This document shows positions 34,641-46,179 of a DNA stretch of 64,000 bases, piece by piece. The stretch's first letter is position 1, and every line of letters starts with the position of its first letter. Position numbers and translations under genes: made by a program. The notes beneath the pieces are model-generated. The model was not told the origin of the DNA and did not search any database. It was given only the letters and a program-made list of their open reading frames with translations. Source of the stretch: Muraenolepis orangiensis (Eukaryota; Chordata; Actinopteri; Gadiformes; Muraenolepididae); NCBI GenBank assembly GCA_027704905.1, contig CM051001.1:29506670-29570669 (forward strand), written 5' to 3'.

Positions 34641-35064
34641 TTGAACTGTACTTAATTTGGGTATAGTTGGGTTAATGACAACCAGCTGCTCATTGTGCTG
34701 TTAAATGTAATTAGGTACAATAGACAATAGATTATTTATAATATAACATATTTAAATTTCATGGAAATTCAAAAAATATATATAGATCAGTGTGGCCCAG
34801 TGGCCAATGGTCCTGTTAAGAACCACTGGCTTAGAAGAGCACTAAACAGAAGCACTAAAGGAAATATTTCAGAAATACTTAATATTTACTAATAGTAGTG
34901 GTTTAACGTCTTTAACTATGTAAATAACTTTCATCTAATCAAAAATGTAACAAAAATGCATTACTAATTTAGCCCATTGGTCAGTGACCTCAGTGAACCC
35001 TGACTAGGGATGACACATTTGATGTGACACTGTATGTTTGTCCTTTGTGTGGAAAATGTCCTGT
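34641..35064. other. AT-rich stretch without recognised gene
   Basis: Nothing supported. GTGTGGCCCAGTGGCC at 34789 is not assigned. Confidence 0.4.
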
Positions 35065-35081
35065 TTGTGTGCGTGTGTGCG

Positions 35082-35158
<77 letters not shown>
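35065..35158. repeat. (TG)n microsatellite
   Basis: TG tract with CG interruptions at its left end. Confidence 0.95.
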
Positions 35159-35159
<1 letters not shown>

Positions 35160-35289
35160 GCACCTTTAATGAGGTGTATTGATTACAGCAGATCAAAGCG
35201 GTCAGCCCCGTAAATCCATTGAGTACCGCTGCAGGCTGTACGTGTGTAAGGCTGTTTTTACTATGGATACATTTTATGGGCAGAAGTTG

Positions 35290-35865
35290 ACAGAAGAGGA
35301 GAGGAGAGGAGGATAGAGGGGAGGAGAGGAGGGCAGAGGAGAGGAAAGGAGGTAAAAGGGGAGGGAATGAGAGGAGAGGAGGAGAGAGGGGAGGAGGGGC
35401 GAGGAGGAGAGGAGATGAGCGGAGGAGAAAGGGGATATAAAGGAGAGGAGAGGAGGAGAGAGGAGGGCAGAGGAGAGGAAAGGAGGTGAAAGGGGAGGGA
35501 ATGAGAGGAGAGAGTGGAGGAGGGGGGAGGAGGGGAGAGCAGATGAGAGGAGGGGAGGAGAAAGGGGAGGAAAGGAGAGGAGAGGAGGAGAGAGGGGAGG
35601 AAGGGAGAGGAGATGAGAGGATGGGAACAAGCCAGCATAACTACATCACACATTTACATGTGCAATGGTAACTTGTTATATATATTAAAATACTATATCC
35701 TACCCTTGTTATATATAGGGGAGAGGAGGAAGAGGAGGAAGAGGGGAGAGGAGGAGGAGGAGGGAGGAGGGGAGAAGAAATAAAGGAGAAATGTGATGAA
35801 AGGATAAAGCAAGGAGAGGAGAGGTCAGGTAAGGGTAGATGAAAGGAGAAGAGGGATAGAAGAGG
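35290..35865. repeat. Purine-rich (GAGAGGAGG)n-like tracts
   Basis: Two GA/GGA-rich blocks, 35290-35630 and 35718-35860, with almost no pyrimidines on the plus strand. A 100-bp block (GAGAGGAGG...GGGAATGAGAGGAGAG) occurs twice, near 35325-35385 and 35465-35515. Confidence 0.9.
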
Positions 35866-36069
35866 ACACACACAGGCTTAAGGATTACTTATGTATAAAA
35901 CGTTACCGATGCACATATCAATATTTGGTTACTCTTGCTTGTTCCTAGCCAGAATATATGGTCACTTAGACGTGAACAATGAAGGGAATGGTCATTTACT
36001 TAAAAACACAACCGAGTTTGAAAAATTCTTCCCACTGTCGGTGGTTCCGTCTGTTCGGCCGCATGCAGG

Positions 36070-36215
36070 AAACTTGGCTCCCCTAGTCTCCCAAAATAAT
36101 TATGTCTGAATAAAGGTATTTCACAGCCTATCAAATGCCTGTTTCTGTGCAGTTTGTGTGAACTTGATGCACGTCCCAACATCCATATTTGGTCATGACC
36201 TTATATGAATCACAA
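36070..36215 (-). repeat. Unnamed interspersed repeat, copy 2
   Basis: Reverse-strand partner of 34525-34640: on the minus strand it reads CATATAAGGTCATGACCAAA ... GGCTGTGAAATACCTTTATT and continues TCAGACATAATTATTTTGGG. Confidence 0.75.
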
Positions 36216-37375
36216 AACTTAAAAATCGAAATCTTGAAAAAAATCTTGGATGCACAGATCCACACCTGACTCTTGTTAGTTATTCCTCACTCAAGGCTGA
36301 AGTAAAGGCATGGATTACATGTTTGTTTGGTGAGAGTTTGATAGAAGGCATACACTCAAACAACAGAATCAACAATAACCTGTTCAATCCACCTCAACCT
36401 GGAGGACACATACTCACTCATGCACTAAATATGCATGCACACGCACACCAAGACTACTGATCCTATTTTCAGAGCCGTTCGAAACGCTGCAACCACTGAA
36501 TCAGCTGTCAGTCTAAGCATTGTAAACACAGAAGTTAAACTACCTTCAGTTGGCCCCGACACTAGGTGCTAACTGACCGCTAAGCTAAGAATAGGCCAAT
36601 GATTAAAGCACTTTGCAACTACTTGCAGCACTTAGTAAGTATCAACCTGATAAGCATCAAAAATATACTCTATATTATATAATAATATATACTATTACAG
36701 ATGAGTCTACGAAGGATACGAAGAATTAAGTTCTCTGACCAACAGTCACATCTTTGTGCACACGGAATATAGAGACAACTAAATCAAATCCAAATGTTCT
36801 TAAAGGTCACGCGTATTTGTATTGTTCCTCCCACGCCCCCGGCCACGACCCCACCCCTGCTACCGCCACAAGTATATTTCATATTATGTGGGAAACTATG
36901 AATTGTGGTTTATTGTGATTGATTGTGATTAATTGTGATTTATCGTACTTTTGATATAAGTACAAGTTTAAAAAATAACAAAAGTAGAAATGGTGTAGGA
37001 ATTAAACTTGAATTGCAATGTCTATGACGCATGTCTCTGTTGCTTTAAATATATTTGCCTTGAACCAATAATAACGTTCTCTCTTAAACGGCTTCCGGAT
37101 ATGATCCTGATTGTCAGTCGTTTACATTCTCTTTATTGAATTAACATGAGGAAAGGTTAAGTACATTTGTCTTATTATTTTCTGCTACTGTGCAAGAGAC
37201 TACGTACACCTATATCTGTGATGGCACAAAGGGGCTCACACCTGCACACACACAGACACACACAAACACACACACATAAATACCATTTCAGACAAACAGG
37301 ATTTCCTGACAGAACACAAGGATGTGGGCAACAGCTTTTCTTTCTCGTCGCCACTTCAGAGAGCAAGGCAAAGGA
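36216..37375. other. Stretch without recognised gene
   Basis: Contains a short C-rich patch (36832-36870), a four-copy ATTGTGATT/GATTGTGATT motif (36905-36945), and the diverged 75-bp relative (37096-37167) of 7338-7411. CA tract at 37240-37276. No gene supported. Confidence 0.4.
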
Positions 37376-37745
37376 CATGGGGAAGTGTGTGTGTGTGTGT
37401 GTGGCTGTGTTTGTGTTGACAGTTGGGGCACTTTGGAGATGAACACACAATCAAAACAATGGGTCTCAGCAGACATACAACACCCTTTCCACCACCGTGG
37501 GATCACATCTTCATTGGCAATGACAGGCTTTTCACAGTCATTATTGTAAGAGAGGAGAGGAGAGGAGGAGAGGAGGAGTGAAGGGGAGAGACAGGAGATG
37601 AGAGGGGAAGGAGAGGAGAGCAAGAGGAGGATAGTTGAGGAAAGGAGGCAGGGATAGGAGGGGAAGAGATGAGAAGAGATGAGAGAGGAAAAGGAGAGGA
37701 GGAAAGGAGAGAGGATAGGAAGATGGAAGAGGAGAGAGGAAAATA
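37376..37745. repeat. Short (GT)n and purine-rich tract
   Basis: GT at 37384-37412 and a GGAGA-rich block at 37549-37742. Confidence 0.85.
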
Positions 37746-37879
37746 TGACTGCATGAATCAATGTAGAAGTAAAAAAAACAGTAACTACCAGTACCAGTAA
37801 TATATTGATAAAGGCACATTTTCTAAACAGCATTCAATTTTTTGTGAGATGTAAGCACTTAGTTTGATTTAAATATAAT

Positions 37880-37881
37880 AA

Positions 37882-37937
<56 letters not shown>

Positions 37938-37939
37938 TA
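37880..37939. repeat. (AAT)n microsatellite
   Basis: About 19 ATA/AAT units. Confidence 0.95.
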
Positions 37940-39480
37940 ATAATGATTGCCCCTGTGAATGGTTCCAAGCAAATATAAATGTGTCAAAAAACAGTAAACA
38001 AATGGTCTATTGTCCTGTGGCATTGTCATGTAGCAGTGTTGACTGAAGGAAGCATTTGGCCATATTGAGAGAATAAACACAATTGCCTGAGCAGCTGTGT
38101 GCTCAAACGGAGTCATATGCTGGGCATTTGCATATCTTTCCTCATATATTTGCATATATTCTTTCCAGGGGAAGAATCAAAATGACAAATCCCTGTTGAT
38201 GTTATGATAATGCAGATTGTTTTGTTTCTTTATTGACAATCCCATCCCAATCACTGAACAGCGGCTGGGTAGAACATATCCCTCGTGTTCTGTACACTTT
38301 TGCCGTTTGTTACATTGATCATTTGGATGTACTTAAATAAATCAAATCCATCTCCGGTTTAGATTTTTTTAAATCTCCAGATAAGAGTTTGACATTTACG
38401 CTCATCACTGAGCATTACAGCACCACATATTGAGAGAGAGAAAGAGAGACAGAGGGAGAGAGGGAGAGCAAACGAGAGACAGAGATAGTTACTCAACCAT
38501 AGCGTCACTACTACTACTACTGACTAGTATACAGAGGACATGCATGGCATAAATATGGAAAGATGGTGGAGGAAGATCTGAGAGTGATATGAGACTGATG
38601 ATGTCTGGCATGACTGGCATGAAAGAAATTAGGTTGATTTTGTACACCAAGTGATGGGGGACAATTTAAATATTGTCACTTTGGTCCCTGAGACGGTTGT
38701 GGATTTGAAGCACGATCAAAGCACCTCACGTGAAGTATGTGTTTGGGGTTTTGTGTTGCCAGTTGGAGCGCCTTCAACCACAACTGAATGGATGAGTTGT
38801 TAACACAACCCTGTGTGTCCAACCTCAAAGGGAGAGGTTCAGTTTATCTGTAATTAACTTAATCTGTTTGGATTGAGAAACTGTCAAGCGTGAGTTGGAA
38901 GTCATGTGCGGTCAGCCTTATAGCTGTGGATATATCTCGCGTTTGATATTTTCAAATAAAGCGCCGACAGAGAATTTGTAAACCAGGGAAGCCTTTTATT
39001 TGGGTAATCTTTCCATCTTCCATGTTTGTTGGCGATAATCCCAGTGTTTTCTTTCGCTAACTGTGAAGGTGTTTCTCCTCAGATCGTGTTGTTTGTTTGT
39101 TGTGTTGGCCTGTGTTGTCCATTAGAAAGCTCTTCATTTTGTTCATGGAAAATTGACCAAACAATACTTTTCTACAAATTTCTCTAGATGGGGGCTGGTA
39201 CTTTCTGGTCTAAAGTGCTGAACTCACAGGAACTCGCTGTGTGCACTTCATGTTGCACCCGTTTGCCTTGGGAAGGCAACACTAAAACATCTACAACCAG
39301 ATGTCTTCCCCCGTCCCTTCATCCCAAACACGCTGTATTCTTAGAAGGCAGCAAGGCTCTAAAACTAGATGTCTCCCCTGTACCTTCATCTTAAAAAGTG
39401 CTGTTTATGTAGAACACAATGGAAGATAAGGCAGTAGGCAGCTTTTCACATGCACACGCATATGCGCACCCACACACACT
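37940..39480. other. Stretch without recognised gene
   Basis: GA-rich patch at 38430-38480. Two similar ~60-bp lines at 39285-39330 and 39355-39395 (CTA.AACTAGATGTCT.CCC...CTTCATC) suggest a small tandem duplication. No gene supported. Confidence 0.4.
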
Positions 39481-39710
39481 ATTACGGCCCATTGTCTTTT
39501 TTTACATTGGTATTTTGCAACGTAATAAACTATGCAAACTGAGTGGTGATGAAACGGGTGCACATAGACCAAGACAACGAAAAAAGATATATGATAACAT
39601 TTCTTATTGTGACCAAGGAGACAAAGGGAAGAGATGACCAAAGCAAAGAAAAAAACAAAAATTCCCCCTAAACTAGCAGTATAGTCGTTTGGAACCGTCT
39701 ATCAAATAAA
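39481..39710 (+). repeat. Shared segment A1 flanking the LTR element
   Basis: ATTTTGCAACGTAATAAACT to GGAACCGTCTATCAA is about 85-90% alike to 44602-44800. A core (TTATTGTGACCAAGGAGACA...GACCAAAGCAAA) also lies inverted at 43497-43560. It is probably leader or LTR sequence of a Gmr1-like family; borders and role are uncertain. Confidence 0.6.
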
Positions 39711-39769
39711 CAAACTAAAAACTACAAGTGGGGGTACGCCTCCCGTCTGACTAGTGTGTATGCTCAGCG

Positions 39770-39875
39770 TTATGCTATTGTCTACTTCAACAAATGTACA
39801 CCTTGTAAGTCGCTTTGCATAAAAGCGTCTGCCAAATGTCCTAAATGTAAATGTAAATGTGAATGTAAATGTAAC
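39770..39875 (+). mobile_element. SINE/LINE 3' tail with (AAATGT)n
   Basis: TGTAAGTCGCTTTGCATAAA and AGCGTCTGCCAAATG followed by AAATGT units is the widespread teleost SINE tail. It meets the reverse transcriptase remnant at 39885, so its insertion may have cut the LTR element. Confidence 0.75.
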
Positions 39876-39884
39876 CTTTCAGCA

Positions 39885-40215
39885 GGTCTAGCTTACTGAC
39901 ATAATTTGCCGCCGCCACAGTGTCAACACAGTCATCCAATCTAGGCAGAGGGAATGAATCGGCCACAGTCACAGAATTCACTTTGCAATTGCAATAATAG
40001 CAATCGTCAATAGTGTGCAAAACCGAGAAGTACCATCCGGTTTAGGAACTAAAATGCACGGAGAGCTCCATGGACTAGAGCTTCGGTTAGCAAATCCATT
40101 TTCCAGCAAATAATCAACTTCTTCCTTCATCATCTTTCGCTTAGTAGGATTTACCCTATACGCATGCTGTTCAATCGGGCGGCACCACCCACATCTATAT
40201 CAGGTTCTAAAAAAG
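39885..40215 (-). pseudogene. Ty3/gypsy reverse transcriptase, N-terminal remnant
   Basis: Minus strand 40170-40020 codes EEVDYLLENGFANRSSSPWS then SPCILVPKPDGTSRFC, the first conserved RT block of Ty3/gypsy (I..S.SPW.SP...V.KKDG..R.C). A frame change follows, and SFPLPRLDDCVD and AANYVSKLDLLKG (39965-39885) are the second block (PLP.ID..L....YFSKLDL). The polymerase YxDD region and RNase H are absent. It lies downstream of integrase, which is the notable point for classification. Confidence 0.85.
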
Positions 40216-40249
40216 TAGTGTGAGTAGGAACATAATTTAAAAAAAAGGG

Positions 40250-41283
40250 ATGGGAATTGCGATTTGTGCTTTCGGTCTGGGGTCTTGATTACATAATCAG
40301 TTTCGCTCTGTCTAGTTCCCACCACATAGGGACCAGAGAAACACCCCGAGAGTGAGGATCCTGGGACAGGCAAAATAACTAAAACTTTATCACCTGGCTA
40401 AAAAGATCAAGATACAGCCTGTTTGTTATTATGACGCTTTATGTTTTGTTGAGACAGTGAAAGAGCTTCCTTTGCAAGAGCACATGCATTATGTAAACGC
40501 TCGCGGAATGTACTCACATAGTCCAACACAGTCTGCTTAGGACTCAAGTCATCTGACATAAACTGATCTTTAAGGATCTTCATAGGTCCTCGGACCGTAT
40601 GTCCGAAAACCAGTTCTGCAGGGCTTCCTGTGATTCCTGTACAATCTCAAAAAAGGAACCCCCTCATCCCATCCTTCTGAGACTCTAGATAGTACTTTCG
40701 GTGCATAGATTTCAAGGTCTGGTGCCAGCGTTCCAGCGCACCTTGACTCTCAGGATGATAGGCACTAGACACCCTATGCGTTATCGAGAGAGACTTCAAC
40801 ACCTGCTCAAACAGCTTTGATAAAAAGTTTGTACCCTGATCGCTTTGGATAATCTTTGGTAACCCAAACGTTGAAAATAACTTAATCAAAGCTTTCACTA
40901 TGACTGGCGCAGTAATCTTGCGCAGAGGAATAGCCTCTGGATCCCGGGTGGCCGTGCACATAATGGTGAACCAAAACTGGTTACCCGACTTGGTCTTAGG
41001 TAACGGACCAACACAGTCAATCATAACATGTTTAAATGGTTCTCCCATCACAGGTATCGGACAGAGGTGCCGGGGGAATAACCTGATTTGGTTTCCCAGT
41101 GATCTGACAGGTGTGACTTGTACGGCAAAACTGTGCCAGGTCAGTCTTTAAACCGGGCCAAAATAAATGTCTAAGGAGCCGATTGTAGGTCTTAGTGATG
41201 CCTAGTTGACCGGACCACTGATTTTCATGAGCAAGGGACAAAATGTTTCCCCTATACGAGAGAGGCACAATGACTTGGTACAC
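40250..41283 (-). pseudogene. Integrase of the Gmr1-type element
   Basis: Integrase joins retroelement cDNA to host DNA. The frame 41283-41032 has the HHCC zinc finger (LAHENQWSGQLG, RHLFWPGLK, FCRTSHTCQ). A one-base frame change near 41050 leads into 41051-40647 with the catalytic core: VMIDCVGPLPKTKSG (first D), IIQSDQGTNFLSKLF (second D), YHPESQGALERWHQTLK (E), so all three catalytic acidic residues are present. Further on, in broken frames, SGPYVVG at about 40335 is the GPY/F motif of the C-terminal domain. The frameshift after the zinc finger and later stops inactivate it. Reverse transcriptase follows downstream rather than preceding it. Confidence 0.9.
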
Positions 41284-41289
41284 AGTACT

Positions 41290-42258
41290 CTAGTTTGATT
41301 CTGCGCCTAGTCTGGGAGTCCACTTACGCATTAAAAAGCTATTCTCAATGAAGAAAGCTGCATTTGTTGCGACAGCATCTTCCAAGTTAACAACATGGGA
41401 GAAATACTTAGCAAGGCTAGTGTCTGCGTTTTGACATTTAATAAGGTGCTCACGAGTCACTGGTAATTGCTCTGCGGCGGTCTCAGCCCATTTTAACATC
41501 TCAGTAGGCCTACATTTGGTCTCCACGACCATAGGAAGAGCCACCGGACTATCCTGTTCCAATGCTTGTGCCAGAACAGATTCAGATAAGTTAACCACGT
41601 CAACCCCCTGGCGTGACTGTGAACGAGTGACAACACATGCAGAGAAAACTTCTGGGTAGGTCTGTGCTAAATCATTAAAAAGGAGATAACTCCCCACTGG
41701 ATTTTCCAACACTTCTAGCAATACTTTTTCTCCCGCTATATTGTTACCCATTATGAAGGTTACCCCTTCCACTGGCAATGTAGGCCGCGCTCCAACCTTG
41801 AAGCATCCACTGACAAAATGTAAAGGAACCGGCACAAAGCCCATCTCAATTCCTTGAACCAGCACACTTGACCCACAAGATGTGCCCTCAGACAACGGCA
41901 GCACATCAGCGAGGATAAAGGACAGAGCAGCCCCAGTATCTCTCAGGATCCGTATGGGGTACAGGTGCTCTTGGTCAGCTGTCAAAGAAACCATTCCGTA
42001 AAACACAAAGGGGTCATAACTAGGATCTGGACCTGCGGTCTCCAAAACATGTCTCTCTTTACGCACACTTTTTGTCTCAGGACGAGAAACAACACAAACC
42101 AACCCAACTTCTGAGGAAGGATGATTAGGGGGTGGAGATTGTTTGGAGTGCGGAGACCGTCTCCGTTTGCGTTTAAGCAAGGAACAGTCAGCAATCACAT
42201 GTCCAGCCTGGTGACAATAAAAACACTCTTGTTCTTTTCTTGGGTGTGGATATGACAC
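41290..42258 (-). pseudogene. Gag zinc knuckle and retropepsin-like protease
   Basis: A 322-codon open frame on the minus strand. Residues 13-26 form a canonical CCHC zinc knuckle (CFYCHQAGHVIADC, spacing C-x2-C-x4-H-x4-C), which binds RNA in gag. It is followed by a basic stretch (KRKRRRSPHSK). At about residues 104-125, IRILRDTGAALSFILADVLP carries the DTGA active-site motif of an aspartic protease, with the typical second half after it. The tail (DAVATNAAFFIENSFLMRKW) leads into integrase. The frame is open for its full length, while neighbours are frameshifted. The ending just before the integrase frame suggests that the polyprotein once read through. Confidence 0.85.
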
Positions 42259-42451
42259 TGCCGAGCGATTTTGTTGAGTTGCGTGAAATACTACAGGCTT
42301 TTTCTCTGTATTCTCTCAAGGAGACTGCAACCCTCAATTTTCTCGAGAAGACTGAAAAAACATTTGATGTGTAAGCACAAATTCATCTGCCAACACAGAT
42401 GCATGCGACAACGTTGTCACCTTTTGTTCATTCAAGTATACAAAGTTCAGG

Positions 42452-43350
42452 CTAAATATTAAACTCCTCTAACAAAATCAGTTTGCGGAGAGAGTTAAAA
42501 TCTGATACCTTACTACCTGTGTGCCATTTGTCAAAAAGGTTACTCATATCTCTGGCGAACTCGCCGTAAGTCTGACTGGAAGATTTATTGTGAGCTCTCA
42601 AACGCTGTCTGTATGCCTCTGGAACAAGCTCATAGACACGCAAATATAGCAACCTTAATCACGTCGTACACCAAACTATCTTAAAGGGGGAGTGTAACCA
42701 ACACTTCCTGCGCTTTTCAGATTAGCCTACTTTGGAGTAAGAGAGGCCACACATCTTTTGGCCACTGCAATGAAGCTGCAACCCTCTCAAATGCACTAAA
42801 ATAAGAGTCTACCTCAGTTTCCCTAAACGGAGGTACTAGGGCAATTTGCCTACTAACATCAAATGGTCTAGAAGGAGAAGTAGGCAGAAATGCTTCATTG
42901 TTGCGCCCTGCAGAAACTCTCTGGTACTCCAACTGTCTTATTCTGACTGCCATATCAGTCTCAAATTCCATGCGACGGATCTCTAACTTCAATTTATTTT
43001 GATCATAATGAGCCTTTTCTTCAGCCTCTAACTGTAGTCGCGCTATACAATGTTTCACCAAAGCACTATCAGGTGGAGTTGAACAATTTAAACTATGTTA
43101 CCCTGGAAAAAAATGCAGAGGGGATGGAGGCATAATCTCTGCCGTTGCCTCACGGCATGCCTTGCCATCTAAAACAATGCCCTTGTCCACAGACACCGGA
43201 CAGGTACTATGATCAGGCATACTCAGCATGTTTAAGTTGACTAAATGATCCAAAACTCTTCTCTTTAGCTCAGCCTTAAGCAAGGAAGTTGTTACAGTTA
43301 TATCAAAATGTCCAGCCAACGCAACTAAATCCGCCCACCGACACAAATCA
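42452..43350 (-). pseudogene. Gag with SCAN-like region, frameshifted
   Basis: Three minus-strand frames read in order. 43346-43098: LVALAGHFDITVTTSLLKAE, a short SAP-like helix pair. 43061-42717: a coiled region (LQLEAEEKAHYDQNKLKLEI), then QIALVPPFRETEVDSYFSAF and SLQWPKDVWPLLLQ. 42652-42452: VPEAYRQRLRAHNKSSSQTY then FARDMSNLFDKWHTG and FNSLRKLILLEEF, matching the SCAN domain pattern (helices with the QTY.EFAR...LF..W and LR.LILLEEF motifs). SCAN domains of tetrapod transcription factors are thought to derive from the gag of Gmr1-like elements, which fits the downstream order. Stops and shifts separate the pieces. Confidence 0.8.
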
Positions 43351-43496
43351 AACTCTTCCCAAGACGGGTTGTCTACAAAGTCTGGTTGCCATAGTTAACT
43401 TAATGTGAGGCCATCTCAGCCTAAACTAAATGTAGTCCACGAACACCGAACAAACACCAAACAATCAGCATAGTTATTGCCGTCCAGGGAGATAGT

Positions 43497-43560
43497 ATCC
43501 CTTTGTTGTTTTGTTTGCTTTGGTCTTTGCCTTTGTCTCCTTGGTCACAATAATAAATGT
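43497..43560 (-). repeat. Shared segment A2, inverted, upstream of gag
   Basis: On the minus strand TTATTGTGACCAAGGAGACA and AAGACCAAAGCAAACAAAAC match the core of 39590-39665 and 44690-44755. It lies just 5' of the gag frames of the minus-strand element. Confidence 0.65.
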
Positions 43561-43563
43561 GAT

Positions 43564-44465
43564 TGTAGCAGGAACACTGGGTTCAGGTAACTGTCCCACA
43601 CTCATCTCTAGGCCCTGAACTCACCATCACCTAAAGTAGGTCAACTCCTCCCCCAGAGCCATCCCCTAATTAACTCAGGGGGATTTAAGGCACCTGTGGC
43701 GTCATGGCAGCCTTTGGTTTGTTTGCTGCCTGCGTGTTGCCATATGGCCACCTTAAGGGTAGGTCAATTGTCAGATACTGGATGTCATGTTTGATCAGCA
43801 ACTTTCATGTGCATCTTATATTATCACTGAATTACATCCATTTGTATTGGCCTACGGTCAGCTTGTATCCTGGTCCACCTGGTGTTCCTTTGGCCAAGTG
43901 TGATGCCTGAAGTTCCTGTTAACCTGGAGGGGTGTGTGTTGTTCCCCCCTGGCCCTGCTTAGTACTTTAATATTAATCATACTGAGTAGTGGTAAGTTTA
44001 TAATTACCTAAGTTAAAATATTTCAATTGTATTTTAGTGTATTTTACTGTTTGCTCGTTTGGACCAACTGGATAATTGTTTCTTCTGCTTTATACTCATT
44101 TGTTGTTTCTATGCCCCTTGTCTGGAGTTGGAGCCAGCTAGTGGTGGAGGCACACAGTCTGCAAACCTAAACTGAGTTTTGGTTTGCAGTGAGTTTTGGT
44201 TTGTAGTGAGTTTTGGTTTGTAGTGAGGTTTGGTTTGCAGTGAGCACCGGTGGTGGGTAAAGGGGACACATCCCTGTTAGACTGCCTCCCCCTGGCTGGC
44301 ATCTGCCCACTCCCTTTCCCCTCATTGATTTTAGTAATTTCCTATATAAAGTGTTTTTACCAAGAATAAATGTGATTGACATGTGATTGTCACAATGATG
44401 TTGAAATAAACTGTTAAACATTTTCATTATAATTGAACCACGTCTCTGTCTTGTGTCAGTCACAA
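43564..44465 (+). mobile_element. Possible solo LTR
   Basis: Starts TGTAGCAGGAACACTGGG, has a TATA-like GGGGGATTTAAGG at about 43677-43690 and polyadenylation-type AATAAATG (44362) and AAATAAACT (44403), and would end near GTGTCAGTCA (44465). Boundaries are uncertain; AATAAATGTGATTG occurs both at 43551-43564 and at 44363-44376. It could instead be the end of a different old element. Confidence 0.35.
44172..44245. repeat. 18-bp minisatellite, four copies
   Basis: GAGTTTTGGTTTGCAGT and variants (TGTAGT) in tandem. Confidence 0.85.
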
Positions 44466-44601
44466 ACTTGTAGAGCCTTCTTATTTCTAAGGTGTAGATT
44501 AAATCTCTCCTGGGGTGAAATTCCCCAGGTGCAGTTGTCAGGCATTTTGGTATTTGGGAGGCTCTGCCTTTAAAAACGACCACCCCGCGCACCATCTTTA
44601 T

Positions 44602-44800
44602 TACGTCCCATTGTCTAGGTATTTTGCAACGTAATAAACTATGCAAACTGAGTGGTGATGAAACAGGTGAACAACGAATAAAGATAAATGATAACATTTA
44701 TGATTGTGACAAAGGGGAGAGACGACCAAAGCAAAGAAAACAACAAAAGTTCCCCCAAAACTAAACTAGCAGTTTAGTTGTTTGGAACCGACTATCAACT
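44602..44800 (+). repeat. Shared segment A3
   Basis: ATTACGTCCCATTGTCTAGG, ATTTTGCAACGTAATAAACT to GGAACCGACTATCAACTA matches 39481-39710 in the same orientation with scattered differences and two small gaps. Confidence 0.65.
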
Positions 44801-45270
44801 ATACTAATGTATAGACAGAAAGTAGACTACACATATGTATCCCCATGGGCAGCTCTAACTATATAAACCCTTGCCTCCAGCGATATAATGATCAGTAAGG
44901 TAACACAGAATTAACACGGCAACGTACAAAGACAAACCAATAACACAGAATTATGGGGCAACCGTAAACAAACCAACCATACCCAGTGTGTTGTCAAACA
45001 GGAAAGAGAGACCAATGAAAACAGCTGGCTTTTTAAAGGGACCGACTGTGCAGAAGCTGCACAGGTAAACGATGAGTGACATGCAGAGGGACCAATCGTA
45101 AACCAAGGGCAGCACAGTAGGACCGGACCTGGGAGATTTAAAGTGAGAGAGACGGGGGGGGGAAAATAACACAAACATGCATCGGACAAGCTACCCCCGT
45201 AACACGCACGAACACACACACACACACACATGAAAAGCGAACAGTTAAACAGCCACAGTGTGAAACTCAC
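44801..45270. other. Stretch without recognised gene
   Basis: CA tract at 45210-45230; otherwise nothing supported. It directly follows (on the minus strand) the candidate exon at 45271-45347. Confidence 0.4.
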
Positions 45271-45347
45271 ATCTCTGAACTTGTCCCGGTATCGTCCGTC
45301 TCAGACCGTGAGCCGTCGGCCGGTAGGCGGCTCAGCACCAGCATCTC
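45271..45347 (-). CDS. Candidate internal exon of an unknown host gene
   Basis: A 77-bp minus-strand segment with a good acceptor (TGCTTTGTTTCCTCAG) and a consensus donor (GTGAGTTT). It is GC-rich compared with its surroundings. Only one frame is open: EMLVLSRLPADGSRSETDDT then GTSSE plus two bases, i.e. a phase-2 end. The sequence was not recognised. The other candidate exon on this strand, 4034-4111, is 41 kb downstream and cannot be spliced to it directly without a stop, so other exons would have to intervene. A chance combination of splice-like sites cannot be excluded. Confidence 0.45.
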
Positions 45348-46086
<739 letters not shown>

Positions 46087-46179
46087 ATTCTGCATATATC
46101 TAGAAACTGGAACTGTTGTGACAGGCCGTGTTCAGTCTGTACATAATCATGGATTTCCTTCACTTTTGGATCAGTCACA

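Larger units (their letters stand above)
39885..43400 (-). mobile_element. Degenerate Ty3/gypsy LTR retrotransposon of Gmr1 type
   Basis: Minus-strand order of domains is gag with SCAN-like region (43350-42452), CCHC zinc knuckle and protease (42258-41290), integrase (41283-40250) and then the start of reverse transcriptase (40215-39885). Integrase before reverse transcriptase is the Ty1/copia-like order otherwise rare in Ty3/gypsy and known from Gmr1-like elements. The remaining reverse transcriptase and RNase H are missing, replaced by a SINE tail at 39770-39875. No confident LTR pair was found. Frameshifts and stops throughout show it is inactive. Confidence 0.8.

Noticed and set aside
39885..43400. 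Endogenous retrovirus
   Set aside because: No envelope-like frame was found, and the domain order and motifs fit a Gmr1-like Ty3/gypsy retrotransposon.
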